DNA of 30,000 bases, from contig CAUYUJ010015288.1 in NCBI GenBank assembly GCA_963575745.1, forward strand, positions 133,348 to 163,347. Direction: 5' to 3'. The number at the start of each line of letters is the position of its first letter. Position 1 is the stretch's first letter. The position numbers were made by a program, and so were the translations under genes. Below are positions 1 through 9,749 of the stretch, piece after piece. The notes under the pieces were generated by a model. That model was not told the origin of the DNA. It saw only the letters and a program-made list of their open reading frames with translations, and made no database searches. The DNA comes from Prorocentrum cordatum (lineage: Eukaryota > Sar > Dinophyceae > Prorocentrales > Prorocentraceae).

Positions 1-1
1 G

Positions 2-1186
2 GACAGGTGCTACCGGATGCACCCATCTACTCTGCAGTGGGCCTCGGACCGCTTCTACGCCGGGCTGCTCCTGGGAGGGCTGACAGACCCGGCCAGGCAA
101 AGACCCCAGACTCACAGCACAGGCCTCAATTGGCACTCAGCCGCCCGGCTCTCTCCCGAGGAATTTGAGCAGGCCTGCGCCGCCAGCGGAAACCCAACGG
201 ACAACCTGGCCATCGGCGGTGGCAAGTGGCGCAATCCCGTCCACGGCTCGCAGCGTGGCGACCACCTGCGCGTATTGCTCGTCCATTCTGACTCCGCCGA
301 AGTCTCCTGCAACCACGTGGAAGGCACGGCGAACATCATGGAGGCCGCAGTGGTGTGCGACCTGGTTGCCGCAGCTGCTCCCGACCTCATCGCTCGCGAC
401 AAGAAGGTCCTCGTCATCACGGGATACCGTGCCAGCATGGTGGCGCTACGCCACGGCCACCCGCTCCGTCCGGGCGCCTTCCTCGAGGCATATCATGGCC
501 GGCGCAACGGCAAATCCACGGGTAAAGGGTCAACACCCCGCAGCACACCTCGCGGAGGCAAAGGCGGCTCCGCGGCCCCTGGCGAGTCCACCTGCCGCCA
601 GCGACCGACTCGGCAGAACGGACTCCTGCTCGCCTTCCCTGGGCTCGAAGCGCGGTGCCCAGACCTCATCGCCAAGAACCTCATCACCGTCAGCACCGTC
701 GACGGGTGTCGGGGTGGCGAGGCAGCGCTGGTCATCTTCTGCATCACCCGTGCGAGCCCGGCCAACGAGTGGGGGCTCGTGGACGACGCCCGACGCATCA
801 ACGTTGCCATGACAAGAGCCCAGGAAGGCCTCATCGTCGCCATGAACGGCAAGATGTGCAAGGCAGCCAGCGAGGCCCAGTTCAACACGCTTGCCGACTG
901 GGCCCTGGGCGCAGGCGCTTGGATTTCATGCAACACGAAGAGGCCGCATGCACCCGGCTCAGGCTCGACGAAGCTGCAGTCTTCGACCCCCGGCAGCTCC
1001 AGAACGGACGGGCAGACAGTGCAGCCAGCCCCGAGGAGACGAAGGCGATATTCGCCGCAGGCCAGCTCAAGGCCTTGTTCAGGCAGATGCAAAAGGCACA
1101 GGAGCAGCATGCCCTGGGTTTTGCCACCGTCTGCGACACCCCGCTCCTGGACAAATTCGATTGGGGCGGGCTGGGTGACGACCTGA
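2..1186 (+). CDS. SF1 UPF1-like helicase, C-terminal RecA-like domain (5' end outside window)
   Basis: The frame is open from the window edge, so the start lies upstream. Conserved superfamily-1B helicase motifs appear in the correct order. YRMHP (nt 11-25) is the sequence that follows motif III in UPF1-type enzymes. VLVITGYRASMVALR (nt 407-451) is motif IV. TVDGCRGGE (nt 695-721) is motif V, usually TVDxFQGxE, so the Gln is Arg here. RRINVAMTRAQEGLIV (nt 791-838) is motif VI with its arginine finger. Such proteins are ATP-driven RNA or DNA helicases; the nucleotide-binding motifs I and II would lie upstream. Residues ~160-200 (numbered from the ATG at nt 17) are a low-complexity Gly/Ser/Thr/Pro insertion between motifs IV and V. 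The family-like sequence stops making sense near nt 925, and the remaining codons to 1186 look like an out-of-frame tail. The assignment to the SF1 UPF1-like group is strong; the exact paralogue is not determinable. Confidence 0.85.
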   Translation, partial: DRCYRMHPSTLQWASDRFYAGLLLGGLTDPARQRPQTHSTGLNWHSAARLSPEEFEQACAASGNPTDNLAIGGGKWRNPVHGSQRGDHLRVLLVHSDSAEVSCNHVEGTANIMEAAVVCDLVAAAAPDLIARDKKVLVITGYRASMVALRHGHPLRPGAFLEAYHGRRNGKSTGKGSTPRSTPRGGKGGSAAPGESTCRQRPTRQNGLLLAFPGLEARCPDLIAKNLITVSTVDGCRGGEAALVIFCITRASPANEWGLVDDARRINVAMTRAQEGLIVAMNGKMCKAASEAQFNTLADWALGAGAWISCNTKRPHAPGSGSTKLQSSTPGSSRTDGQTVQPAPRRRRRYSPQASSRPCSGRCKRHRSSMPWVLPPSATPRSWTNSIGAGWVTT

Positions 1187-2023
1187 CCGCCGCCAGTGCC
1201 GCCCTGCTGGCAGACCCGGCCTTCTTCCCAGTCCTCTATTACGTCCTTGGCCTGCGCCCTCACCTGTGCGGTCCGGGGGGCGCCCCGGCCAACCTCCACG
1301 AGCGCTGCCGCAAGCTGGTCAGCTGCGACGGTGACCTTTTCGATTTTGAGCTGGGGGTCGACCCCGCCAAGTACGTCTACGCGGCAATCCGGGCGCGCCT
1401 CGCTTATATTGCTGGCTTTCACAACCCGCATGCCAGGACGCTCACTTCGTTCCCGAGCACTTGCTCACCGGAGAGCCGCGAGCTACGCACCGGAACAAGT
1501 GGCAATCGCGGCAGGAGAGCACGATCCCCGCCAACGCGCCCCGCAGGCCGCTGGCCGCCAGGAGTGGCGCCGCGTGCTCCTGCCCCCGGCGCGGCGCCCC
1601 GCCCGACGCCGGCCACCTCGCCGCCCTGCTGCAGGCCCGCGGCCGCCAGCAGCCCGGACCGCCCAGGCAGTCCTTCCAAGGTCTCGACGGACCATCGCTG
1701 CCCAGCGCCTGGGCGATGAGCCCCCTGGCCATGGTGCTCCTCATGGTCCGCGAGCCGAGGCCCTTCGTGGCCCCATATGATCCCGTGCGACCCTGCCCGG
1801 CTGCGGGTGCGGGACTGCTTCGGAGCGGCGCGCGGCGTCGCCGACGAGGACTTCCGGGCTTCACGCACGGCTGGAAGCGCTGATCAAGCATGTGTCCAGG
1901 TTCACTGCGGTCGCGCACCGCCACCCTGACGTGAAGGGCGTGGGGCGTGTGGCTACCTGGGCGGAGATGCAGCGGGCCAGCGGCAGACTGGCCGCGTATC
2001 GGGTCGGCAGGGGCTGCCGCTAG
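919..2023 (+). pseudogene. Frame-broken continuation of the helicase gene
   Basis: From about nt 919 the convincing protein sequence moves to codons starting at position 1 mod 3 (for example DFMQHEEAACTRL, then ETKAIFAAGQLKALFRQMQK, then GDLFDFELGVDPAKYVYAAI). It runs to about nt 1437 and then moves to the 0 mod 3 frame (AHFVPEHLLTGEPRATHRNK). It resumes near 1801 in frame 1 (LRVRDCFGAARGVADEDFRA) and near 1859 in frame 2 (HARLEALIKHVSRFTAVAHR), ending at TAG 2021-2023. Each change of frame is abrupt, with no room for an intron at the first two joints. This fits single-base indels, either in a decaying gene copy or from uncorrected long-read sequence. The domain is not recognised; it would be a C-terminal extension to the helicase. 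Confidence 0.5.
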
Positions 2024-2756
2024 CACTGCGCCGTGTGCTTCAGGGGAGACCTGGCCGGGCGAGGTTTCGCCGTCCCCACGACGCGGTTCCGATCGGCCGT
2101 TTCCTTCGCGCGCTAGGCGAAGCCGCCGGCCCGTCGAACGCGACCGGTTAAGAGGCCGCTCCCAGCCCACCTCGCTGTCAGCAAGCCCACCGGCGCCAAC
2201 GCGATCCAGGATATGCTCCTGACCCCTGCCCGGGGGGTCTAGCCTCCTCGGCGCGAGAGTGAGGTCGTCCTGGGCGCGGCCGACGCAGCGCGCCGCTTGA
2301 GTCATCGGGCTGGGAGCGCTCATTGAGACCGAGACTGGCCGTGCTCTTGGCCTGCTCCAGGACGACCGCGCTCCGGCCCAGCCGCGCGCCGCCAGGCTGC
2401 CCGGGCCGAGCGCGGGGCCCCGCGGTCCGACAGCCGGCGCCTCCGCGCGTGGCCGCGGCAGCGACCCCGACTGGATGGGAGAGGCAAGGCAGGCCGCAGC
2501 CAGCGCCAGGCGCGAAATCGACAGGCGCATGGACAGCGTGCGGGGCCCGGCCTGGCCCGGCGACCATGCTGACCGAGCCTGGCTTGACCCAGATGACAGG
2601 TTGCACCGCTTGCCGCGGCTTTGCCTTGTGTTTGGGCGCACGCGCGCCCGAGGCGACCTAGAGAGCTGGGTCGCTGTCGTCAGGCGTCGCCGGATCGAGG
2701 CTGGCTCTTACTTCGGCGAAGGTTGGAATCGCGCGCGACAATCACTTTTGCCGTGA
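2024..2756 (+). other. Coding-like fragments in shifting frames, unrecognised
   Basis: Short stretches still look translated but never in one frame for long. Examples are LRRVLQGRPGRARFRRPHDA (just after 2015), HLAVSKPTGANAIQDMLLTP (about 2168-2230), ESEVVLGAADAARRLSHR (about 2255-2305), VIGLGALIETETGRALGLLQ (2301-2360), and a longer run from 2475 to a TGA at about 2754-2756 that includes RREIDRRMDSVRGPAWPGDH. The charged, hydrophobic-balanced composition and GC-rich third positions resemble the helicase region. They may belong to the same broken gene, to a second gene or to a retroelement. No family was recognised. Confidence 0.3.
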
Positions 2757-3102
2757 GTTCATGGCTGATCTGTGGCATTGGAACTTCGACATTAAGGAAT
2801 ACTGCCGGTGGGAAGTTGCCCGCGCGGACTGGGGCCAGGTCTCGGGCCACCAGCGTGCCAAGAATGCGCGCGGGCAAGAGGCGCGGGGGTGCGAGGCCGC
2901 CGAGCCAGGCAAAGGGCGCGATGAGGGCGGCAGGCCTGGCAAGCGCCGCTTTGACACGGCCTGGGGCGACGCCCCTGGCGCCCGCCCTCGGCGCTGAACG
3001 CGTGCCGCAGCCGCCGCCGCCCGGCTGCGCTTGGCGCCGCTACGGGGCGTGCCCGCGAGCGCCGCGCCATTCCGCGCGTGGCCCTCCTCTCCTCTCCTCC
3101 TT
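2757..3102. other. GC-rich stretch without supported gene
   Basis: The sequence is rich in GGC/GCC and open in several frames on both strands, as expected from its base composition. No domain, RNA gene or clear repeat was recognised. The last ~100 bases resemble the tandem repeat that follows (Gly/Pro/Ala-type GCC-rich text) and may be a degenerate earlier unit. Confidence 0.4.
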
Positions 3103-3420
3103 GCGACGTGCCTCCCGTGTGGGGCGCGCGTCGCGTGGGCGATGCCCCTTGCGCCACTTCGGTTCTTCCCTGCTGCGCGCGCTGGACCGCCCATTGGGCC
3201 GCCCAGCGTCGTTGCCCGGCTTCTGCGCCTTTCGGTGCTCCCCGCCGCCGCCCCCTCGCGACGTGCCTCCCGTGCGGGGCGCGCGTCGCTGCGTCGCTCG
3301 CTCCCTGTCCCCCGCGCCATTTCGGCGCTTCTCTGCTGCGCTCAGCTGTGCCGCCCACTGGGTCGTCCAGCGTCGATGCCCGGCTTCGGCAACTTTCGGT
3401 GCTCCCCGCCGCCGCTCTCG
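3103..3420 (+). repeat. Tandem duplication, two ~155-165 bp units
   Basis: Unit 1 spans 3103-3256 and unit 2 spans 3257-3420. Both begin GCGACGTGCCTCCCGTG and end in CTTTCGGTGCTCCCCGCCGC. In between they share matches such as CGCGCGTCG, the CCACTTCGG/CCATTTCGG pair and GATGCCCGGCTTC-like text. The pair is diverged by substitutions and a ~10-base length difference. Several frames are open across it on both strands because of the GC content; I do not read it as coding. Confidence 0.7.
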
Positions 3421-3792
<372 letters not shown>

Positions 3793-3934
3793 AACGACGA
3801 CGGACGGCGAACGGGTGCCGACGGCCGACGACCGACGACTGGTGACGGCGACGGGTGGAAGGTTCTTCGTTCATCGCTTTCGTTTCCGAGCAATACCAAG
3901 TCAGGCCGTGCACCTCTGGCCTGGCAGCACGCGA

Positions 3935-4285
3935 GTGAGCGCCTCTTGGGGCCTCTTGGTTCTTGAGGCTTTTTGAAGGCCTTTGGGGCCTCTTGGGGGC
4001 CTCTCGGGGTCCTCTGGGGGGCCTCTTGGGGACCTTTTGGGGGCCTCTGGGGGCCCCTTGGGGGTGCCTCGGGGGCATCTTGGGGGCTCTTGGGGTCATC
4101 TTGGGGTGGAGGACTAGAAGGGTCCGTGCGGGTTCACCCTCTTGAGGCCATCTTGGGGGCTTCTCGGGGTCGTCTTGGGGGGCTCCAGGGGTATATTGGG
4201 GCCCTCTTGGATCGTCTTGGCTCCTCTTGGGGGTCTCTTGGGCTGCCTTGGGGCGATCTTGGGGGCCTCTTGGATCGTCTTCTTG
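3935..4285 (+). repeat. ~10-11 bp CTTGGGG-type repeat block 1
   Basis: The block is a head-to-tail run of units like GGGGCCTCTTG with frequent variants (TCGGG, TCTGG, TCATCTTG), spaced about 10-11 bases apart. It is interrupted by a short unique stretch at about 4108-4140. Similar blocks occur at 6.3, 7.2-7.6, 18.8 and 19.9-20.4 kb, always with CTTGGGG on the plus strand. Open frames through it (Leu/Gly/Trp/Ser-rich on plus, Pro/Arg/Gln-rich on minus) are consequences of the repeat. Confidence 0.85.
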
Positions 4286-5006
4286 TACTTCGCCTCGCGC
4301 CTCGCGCTTGTGCTCTTTTTGGAAGACCGGAAGAACCAGCCGACAGCGCCAAGGCGTCAGTTTTTGAACAATTCCAGAAGCACCCGTTCTCTTGCTGGCG
4401 GCGCAAGATGAGCCCGCGCCATGCGGCCCCATCTGATTTTTGATTGCCCCAGATGCTCCGGTGCTTTTGCTATTCTGATGAAATCTGCAAGACAGCAAGA
4501 ACCAGGCGCATGTGGTGCGATGAAGTAGCGCGTGGGAATCATCGGCGGCTTCTTGTCCACACTCCACGGAAGGCGCGCGGGCGAGCTAGCTTCGAGTCCA
4601 CGCTCGCAGAAGGGTTAGTTTCAGGAGTAGATGCTGTAAAGTCTCGTCGCAATTGTCATGACGCTTCCAGGGGCGTATTCAAAGTTGAGAGGCGTATTCG
4701 GCATTCTTTGTTGCGCGTCCTTCCAAAGTTGACGGGTCCGCCGGGCTTTTGGCTGAGCGCCCCCGCGCAGTTCGATCCGCCTGCTTCAGCTTTGGAGGGC
4801 GGGGGCCGGGTCCATGCTGCGCTACGTCGTTTTTTTTTGTACGTATGACGAGATTTGTAGGTGGCTTTTCTGGGCCGTCTCGGAAGTTTTCCAGAGTTAG
4901 TTTTGGAGATTCCCAGGGAGGCGCTTGGCCGTTCAGAGAGCCTTAGTAGGGGGCGGTTCATTTTCGAGAAGCACGTCGAGGATGGGGTGCCTTCGAAGAT
5001 TTTCAC
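4286..5006. other. Unique spacer, no supported gene
   Basis: The sequence is of mixed composition and lacks the satellites seen elsewhere. Short open frames exist on both strands (for example 4444-4848 plus) but none shows a recognisable domain. A T9 run lies near 4829-4837. Confidence 0.4.
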
Positions 5007-5570
5007 ATGCCCTATCAGTTACCATGTGGCATTGTGGCACGCCCACACTGTGCAGGAAAGGTGGGGGACATGCTGACTTCTATTTTGGAGACCTGCCTCG
5101 TCCATCGAATTCATCAGCATGCAATGTTCACGGTGTCCTTGTTCTCGTCGCTTGCTCCCGTCGTTGAGCCTGTACATCTGCTGAATTTGCCATGCTTTGG
5201 TATGGCTCCGTTCTTTCAGTGTGCTGGTTTGCAGACTGTCCAGGTCGTTATAAGGGGGAAGGGCCTCGAGGTAGGCGCCAAGGGAACAGTCTCAGAAGAG
5301 CGGACAATGGAAGAGGGGGATGACTTGGAAGAGGCGCGGAGGCGATGCCACTTGAGAGAGACGCGGCCAGCAAAGGTCGCGGGCCCCACGGCGGCGCACT
5401 TCCTCGTCCACTTTCAGGTGGCGAGCCTCGCGACGGTGTGTCCAGAGAGTCCGTGGTCCTCAGACGCCTCTACATACATTCTCTGGACCACTCTCGAAAG
5501 GTCTGGGTGTGACTCTCTTTTCGGTGTGCCGGATCGGGCCTCGAGAGCTCAGCAGACGTGTCCAGTATGA
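5007..5570 (+). CDS. Hypothetical protein, 187 aa
   Basis: This ATG-initiated frame lies in unique sequence with balanced composition and is free of triplet satellites. The N-terminal ~75 residues are fairly hydrophobic with several cysteines. The middle (about residues 90-125) is charged and Glu/Arg-rich (EERTMEEGDDLEEARRR), as in real coding DNA. No signal peptide, domain or motif was recognised. No neighbour helps to assign a role. It could be an exon of a larger gene or a chance open frame. Confidence 0.25.
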   Translation: MPYQLPCGIVARPHCAGKVGDMLTSILETCLVHRIHQHAMFTVSLFSSLAPVVEPVHLLNLPCFGMAPFFQCAGLQTVQVVIRGKGLEVGAKGTVSEERTMEEGDDLEEARRRCHLRETRPAKVAGPTAAHFLVHFQVASLATVCPESPWSSDASTYILWTTLERSGCDSLFGVPDRASRAQQTCPV

Positions 5571-5699
5571 TGTGGAACCTGATCCAGAAATGTCTGCTGC
5601 GAACCATTGTCGGTCCCCGCCTTTTGGGAGCGCCTGTATGGCCAAACGTTTGTGACCCAACTATTGAACTATGTGTTCTGGCCGTTGTGTAAATCCTGA

Positions 5700-6270
5700 G
5701 TGGAAGCTTTGAGAGAGGAGTTCAGATGAGGATGACGATGCTGAGGAGAAGGCAGGATATTGAGGAGGAGGAGGATGAGAATGAGCAAGAACATGATGAG
5801 GAGGAGGAGGATACTGATGAAGAACAGTAGTGACATTAACACCGATATTGGTTATACGATGATTGATAATACTAGGAACCTAAATAAGCGCAGTATCAAT
5901 ATCAACAGTGCTAATACTACTAGTAATAGAAAACCGACGTGTTAGCAATAATACTATCCATATTCAGAAAGGGATATTCACAATGCTAATACGACGGGTA
6001 GTAATAATGATCTGATTCACATCATCAGTACTAATATTACTATTCCCTCGTATCATCAATATTAGCATTACTAGCAATACTGGTTTTAACAATAGTAAAA
6101 CCCATGATAGTTATACTGTTACGAATGCTCATACTACTACTGGTGTTACCAATGCCAGTCGTACTAGTAACAATACGGATGATAGTACCACTACTCATAA
6201 TAGTAGTATTGCTAATACTGCGGGTGCTAGTGTTACTAGTCATAACATCAAGAGGAGGAGCCGGATGAGG
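5700..6270 (+). repeat. Degenerate trinucleotide tract (GAG/GAT then AAT/ACT/AGT)
   Basis: The first part (to ~5835) is GAG/GAT-rich. The rest is a heavily mutated three-base-periodic text of AAT, ACT, AGT and similar triplets (TACTACTGGTGTTACCAATG and the like). On the minus strand it reads as Ile/Ser/Thr-rich. It looks like an old, decayed microsatellite, much older than the perfect GAC and GAT tracts. No gene is supported. Confidence 0.6.
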
Positions 6271-6297
6271 AGGAAGCGGAGGAGGAGGAGACCTCTT

Positions 6298-6402
6298 TTG
6301 GGCCACTTTGGGGCCTCTTGGAGCTTCCTTGGGGCCCTCGGGGGGGTCAGATGGCCTCTCGGGGGCCTCTGCGGGGCTTCTTATTGCCTCATGGGAGCCT
6401 TT
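6298..6402 (+). repeat. CTTGGGG-type repeat block 2
   Basis: A short run of the same ~10-11 bp family as at 3.9-4.3 kb (GGGGCCTCTTGGAGC and variants), in the same orientation. Confidence 0.7.
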
Positions 6403-6512
6403 GAAATACCCAACTTCTGCCAAATGCAACGGGTGTGATGATGACGATGCTGATGACGCGCCCTCGAATGAGCGACGAGGTGTGATGACGATGTTGCGCT
6501 GCGATGTACTGT

Positions 6513-6835
6513 CACCATCATCCCCGCTTTCGATCTCACTCGCTCGATCCCACTATCGACCTCACAGGATCGATTACTCTCGATCCATCTACATATCGAT
6601 TTCACAATCGATTTCACTGAAGATCTCACTATATATATATATATATCTCGCTTTCGATCTCGCTATATATTTCACAGTCGATCTCACTATCGATCTCACT
6701 ATCGATATCATTATTGACCTCACATACAATGTCACAACCAACCTCAATTTCGATCTCACTTTTGATCTCACTGTCCGTCCCATTCTAGCGATCTCTTTAC
6801 CAGTCTCACTGTCGACTTCGGTATCGATACCAAGG
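6513..6835 (+). repeat. 12-bp minisatellite, consensus TCGATCTCACTA
   Basis: About 25 units of a 12-base repeat are read, clearest at 6670-6800 where successive units are TCGATCTCACTA, TCGATATCATTA, TTGACCTCACAT and so on. The period is a multiple of three, so it gives open frames (Ile-Asp-Leu-Thr on plus; Ser/Ile/Val-Arg-rich on minus). An (AT)n run near 6631-6646 interrupts it. Confidence 0.8.
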
Positions 6836-7169
6836 CGGGACACCCCCAGCCACCGCCCGCCCACCGCCGACGGAACACCGACGGAACATGAACAGGACCA
6901 ATGGGACACCACAGGTTACAACGGCGGTACACCCCAGGCCACCGCGCGCCCACTGTTGGCGCCGGGGCGGCCCACTTCAATCCGAATCGCCCTAGCGACG
7001 GCGGGGTCATTTCTCTCGCGCGCCCGCGCAGCTTCGCCTCGCCCGCACGCACGACACGTACTCGAAACCGAGACCGATTTCCCAGTGGGGGGCTCTCCGT
7101 TCCACTGCGATCTCACCCCCTAGCCTCCAACATGCAGAGGCTGGCAACAGTGAACTTCGAGACGTCGTA
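6836..7169. other. Unique GC-rich spacer
   Basis: No repeat and no recognisable product was seen. Overlapping open frames occur on both strands without a preferred one. Confidence 0.35.
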
Positions 7170-7620
7170 GAGCCTCTTCGAGGCCTATTGCAGCCACCTT
7201 GGAGTTCGCTGGGAGCTCTTTTGGAAGTCTCTCGGGCCGTCTTGGGGCCATCTCGGATCTCCGGTGCCATCTAGCAAAAAAGGGGTGCGGCGGCGCCGAT
7301 TAGCATCGCTCTTCGGAAGCCCGAGCTATAGCCTCTTGGGGCTTTCTTGTGGAGCTCTTGGGGCGCTCTTGGAACCGCTTCGGGCCTGTTATCGGCTTCT
7401 CTTCGGGCTCTCTTGGGTGATATTTGGGCCTCCTGATGCCTCATAGGGCCTCTTGGGAGTCTCCTTGGGGCGCTCCGTGTCCACTTGGAGCTGTCTTGGG
7501 GTGGTCTCTTGGAGGCATGTCGGAGGTATTCTTGAGCCATCTCGGGCTATGCTGAGCCATCGTGGACGCCACCTTAGGCTATTCGACGCCCCCTTGGAGC
7601 AATCTTGTGCCAACGCGGAC
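7170..7620 (+). repeat. CTTGGGG-type repeat block 3
   Basis: A long, rather diverged run of the ~10-11 bp family (CCTCTTGGGG, CCGTCTTGGGG, CATCTCGG variants), in the same orientation as the other blocks. It is interrupted near 7260-7320 by a unique segment containing A6. Confidence 0.7.
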
Positions 7621-7739
7621 CATCTGACCGCTCGTTGCCCCTCCCGTCCGGATCCAGAACGGGGGGGGACGCCCCCTCAAAGGGGAATAATTTATTTTCT
7701 GCTCCCTGAGACACCTAAACCCAACGGGCCAGTTGGATT

Positions 7740-7988
7740 AACAAGGAGGTTCGCAAACACATCACACAAGTTTGACGCGCCTTACCCGAGCAACGTGACA
7801 TGCAGCACCCCTCGCTCCCCGAGGCGCTGGCAAGCTCGCACAACGCACGCCTCTTGTGGAACAAGCTGTCGATGCTTCATCGGAGCGAGGCGTCCACAGC
7901 CGTAATGGAGTCTATGCCACGAGTGGACTGCCAGCTGGAAGAGGATCCTCGGGGCCTGATGGGGGACCTATTGTTGCCTACGGTCTGA
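7740..7988 (+). pseudogene. Coding-like fragment with one in-frame stop
   Basis: In the 0 mod 3 frame the text reads NKEVRKHITQV, a TGA at 7773-7775, then a stretch from the ATG at 7800 to the stop at 7986-7988 that includes EALASSHNARLLWNKLSMLH and DCQLEEDPRGLMGDLLLP. The composition is protein-like and the segment is free of repeats. The family is not recognised; the internal stop suggests a remnant or an exon boundary. Confidence 0.3.
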
Positions 7989-8632
7989 CCGCCCTCAGGG
8001 AGGGAACACGGAGCAACACCTTCGCTGTGCATGACATGAGCCGATCCAGCGTTTGCTGTTCATGTTGTGGGAAAGTCTTGCGTTGGTCGAGATGCTGTGA
8101 GCTTTGCAGGTTTTCTTGGTCGGCTCATGGATTCATTGCGTATTTTTTTCGCTCCTGTGGTAATGCGTTGCCATGTTGCCCCACGTCTTCGCTGGGTGAG
8201 GAGATATTTGGCAAAATTGTACACAGCGATTTCCCGATGTTTCCTGCACCCCGCGACGAACACGTTTTCTTTTTTCACCGTCCGTCCGTGCCGTAGTTTG
8301 GAGGTGTATGTCTATGCCAGAGCCAGAAACTGCAGTCGAATATTATCAAGTGTACTTCTCAAGAGCACCCCCATTGCTCTGTAATCCAGCGGCTGTCGAC
8401 CAGTAGATGCAGAGCAACCATGGTGCCAAGTTTGATCCGGGGACTTTTCGATTTCGGTGTCATGCGTTAGGCAGGCATGCGCGGAGACAGGAAGTACGTA
8501 AAGCACTTTGGCGTTCAAACAATCACGTGTGCATTGAAACACGCAGTCACATAGGCAAGCAACCACTGGGCAATTCCATATGTTCTAGGTCAGCCTATTG
8601 CCAACCTGTGATCAATCCATATTCAAACCACA
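7989..8632. other. Unique spacer, no supported gene
   Basis: The composition is mixed. An open frame at 7856-8296 (plus) is Cys/Ser-rich without recognisable motifs, and I do not call it. No RNA gene or repeat was seen. Confidence 0.4.
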
Positions 8633-9292
8633 ATGAAACGAGACGGGCGAACCCATAGGCTGGGGACCTTGGAGCCGCCGTCGCAGCAGCCAAAAGTGCG
8701 TAAGAGTTTCAACAGGCTGGCCTTTTTTGGAGGACTTTATTTGGCTTCTCCGCTTTTTCATGTTCCTCGTGGCCTCATCCTCCTCCTATTCTACTATCCC
8801 CCCCTCCCTCCTCCAGTCCCACTTCTCCTACTCTTCCATTCGCCCTCTTCGTCCGTCTTCGTTTTGTCTTACTGCGCGTGCATTGCTTGTAAGCCTCTGC
8901 GGGAGAGTGCGGTCATGCGACGCAGCGCCGCGCGCGCTTTGCAGTCCACTGTTCTCCTCTTCCACTATTGCTCCTCTGGCCAGCCCTCGAGTTGTGGTTC
9001 TCTTGGGCCTCAGCGAGATCGCCAAGACGGGCACCTCCTGCCCTTCGTTGATGTTCCACATGCTGAGGGCGCGGCGCTTTTTTCAGATTTCAACTCTGCG
9101 TTTTTCGGCGAACCGAAACGGAAAACTACGGCAGCCGAAGCCAGAACACACACCGACAGTACAATACGGATCCAGACCGAAGACGGCGCGAGCGAGAATC
9201 CCCAAACGAAGAGACAGCGGATTCCAACACGGAAGCAGCACGCAGATGTGGAAGACGGGGAACAACGCCCCCCCCCCCCTGGGTGTCCCTGA
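8633..9292 (+). CDS. Hypothetical protein, 219 aa (weak)
   Basis: This is an ATG-initiated frame. Residues ~40-90 come from a polypyrimidine stretch (8765-8880) and read as Leu/Pro/Ser-rich and hydrophobic, which could simply reflect base composition or a pyrimidine-rich intron end. The C-terminal ~80 residues are hydrophilic and more protein-like (FFGEPKRKTTAAEARTHTDS). The frame then runs into a C10 homopolymer (~9269-9278). No domain was recognised. It may be a chance frame or a partial exon. Confidence 0.2.
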   Translation: MKRDGRTHRLGTLEPPSQQPKVRKSFNRLAFFGGLYLASPLFHVPRGLILLLFYYPPLPPPVPLLLLFHSPSSSVFVLSYCACIACKPLRESAVMRRSAARALQSTVLLFHYCSSGQPSSCGSLGPQRDRQDGHLLPFVDVPHAEGAALFSDFNSAFFGEPKRKTTAAEARTHTDSTIRIQTEDGASENPQTKRQRIPTRKQHADVEDGEQRPPPPGCP

Positions 9293-9666
9293 CATCGTAT
9301 GGGCCCCCCCCGCGCTTCCACCTGGTGCCGCGCGCCTCTGAACGCCAGGGCCTCTCCCCGTCTCCCTCCGCGCCAGCTGTCGCCGCTCCGCTGGCCTCTC
9401 GCGTCCTGCCGCCCAGCTCCGCCTCCGGCCCCACGTTCCCACACCGCCCGCGCACCTGGGCCGCCGTCCAGGTGGCCAGCGCAGAGCCCGGCGAGGGCGG
9501 CCAGCCTCTCCGCGACGACCTCCGGGCCGACCTGGAAGCAGGGGGCTGGGGCACCGCGTGGGGGGGCCAACAAACATAGGCTGGCGTGCTTCACAGTGGA
9601 GGCCGTGGCCCAGGCACACGTTTGTCCCGACCACCTCGTGTGAGTTGGGCCCTCATTCTGGACCAC
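9293..9666. other. GC-rich segment, coding-like on either strand
   Basis: Both strands are open. Plus reads for example AAVQVASAEPGEGGQPLRDD; minus reads for example GPEVVAERLAALAGLCAGHL. Both have G/C-rich third positions. I cannot choose a strand and recognise no family. Confidence 0.25.
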
Positions 9667-9685
9667 CGCGCGGACCCCCTAACTT

Positions 9686-9714
9686 TCCTCCTCCTCCTCC
9701 TCCTCCTCCTCCTC
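9686..9714 (+). repeat. Short (TCC)n tract
   Basis: About nine TCC/CTC triplets lie in a row directly upstream of the ~90-bp tandem repeats. Confidence 0.8.
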
Positions 9715-9749
9715 GTTCCTCGGCTCTCCGCGGGCCCAGTCTGGCACAC

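Noticed and set aside
493-2641. Minus-strand frames opposite the helicase region (312 and 399 codons)
   Set aside because: They lie antisense to clear helicase motifs and reflect high GC; their sequence has no motifs.
4735-4790. Possible tRNA (GTTCGATCC near 4,769)
   Set aside because: The B-box-like text stands alone: the A-box-like TGGCTGAGCG is only ~10 bases upstream, and no acceptor or anticodon stem can be drawn.
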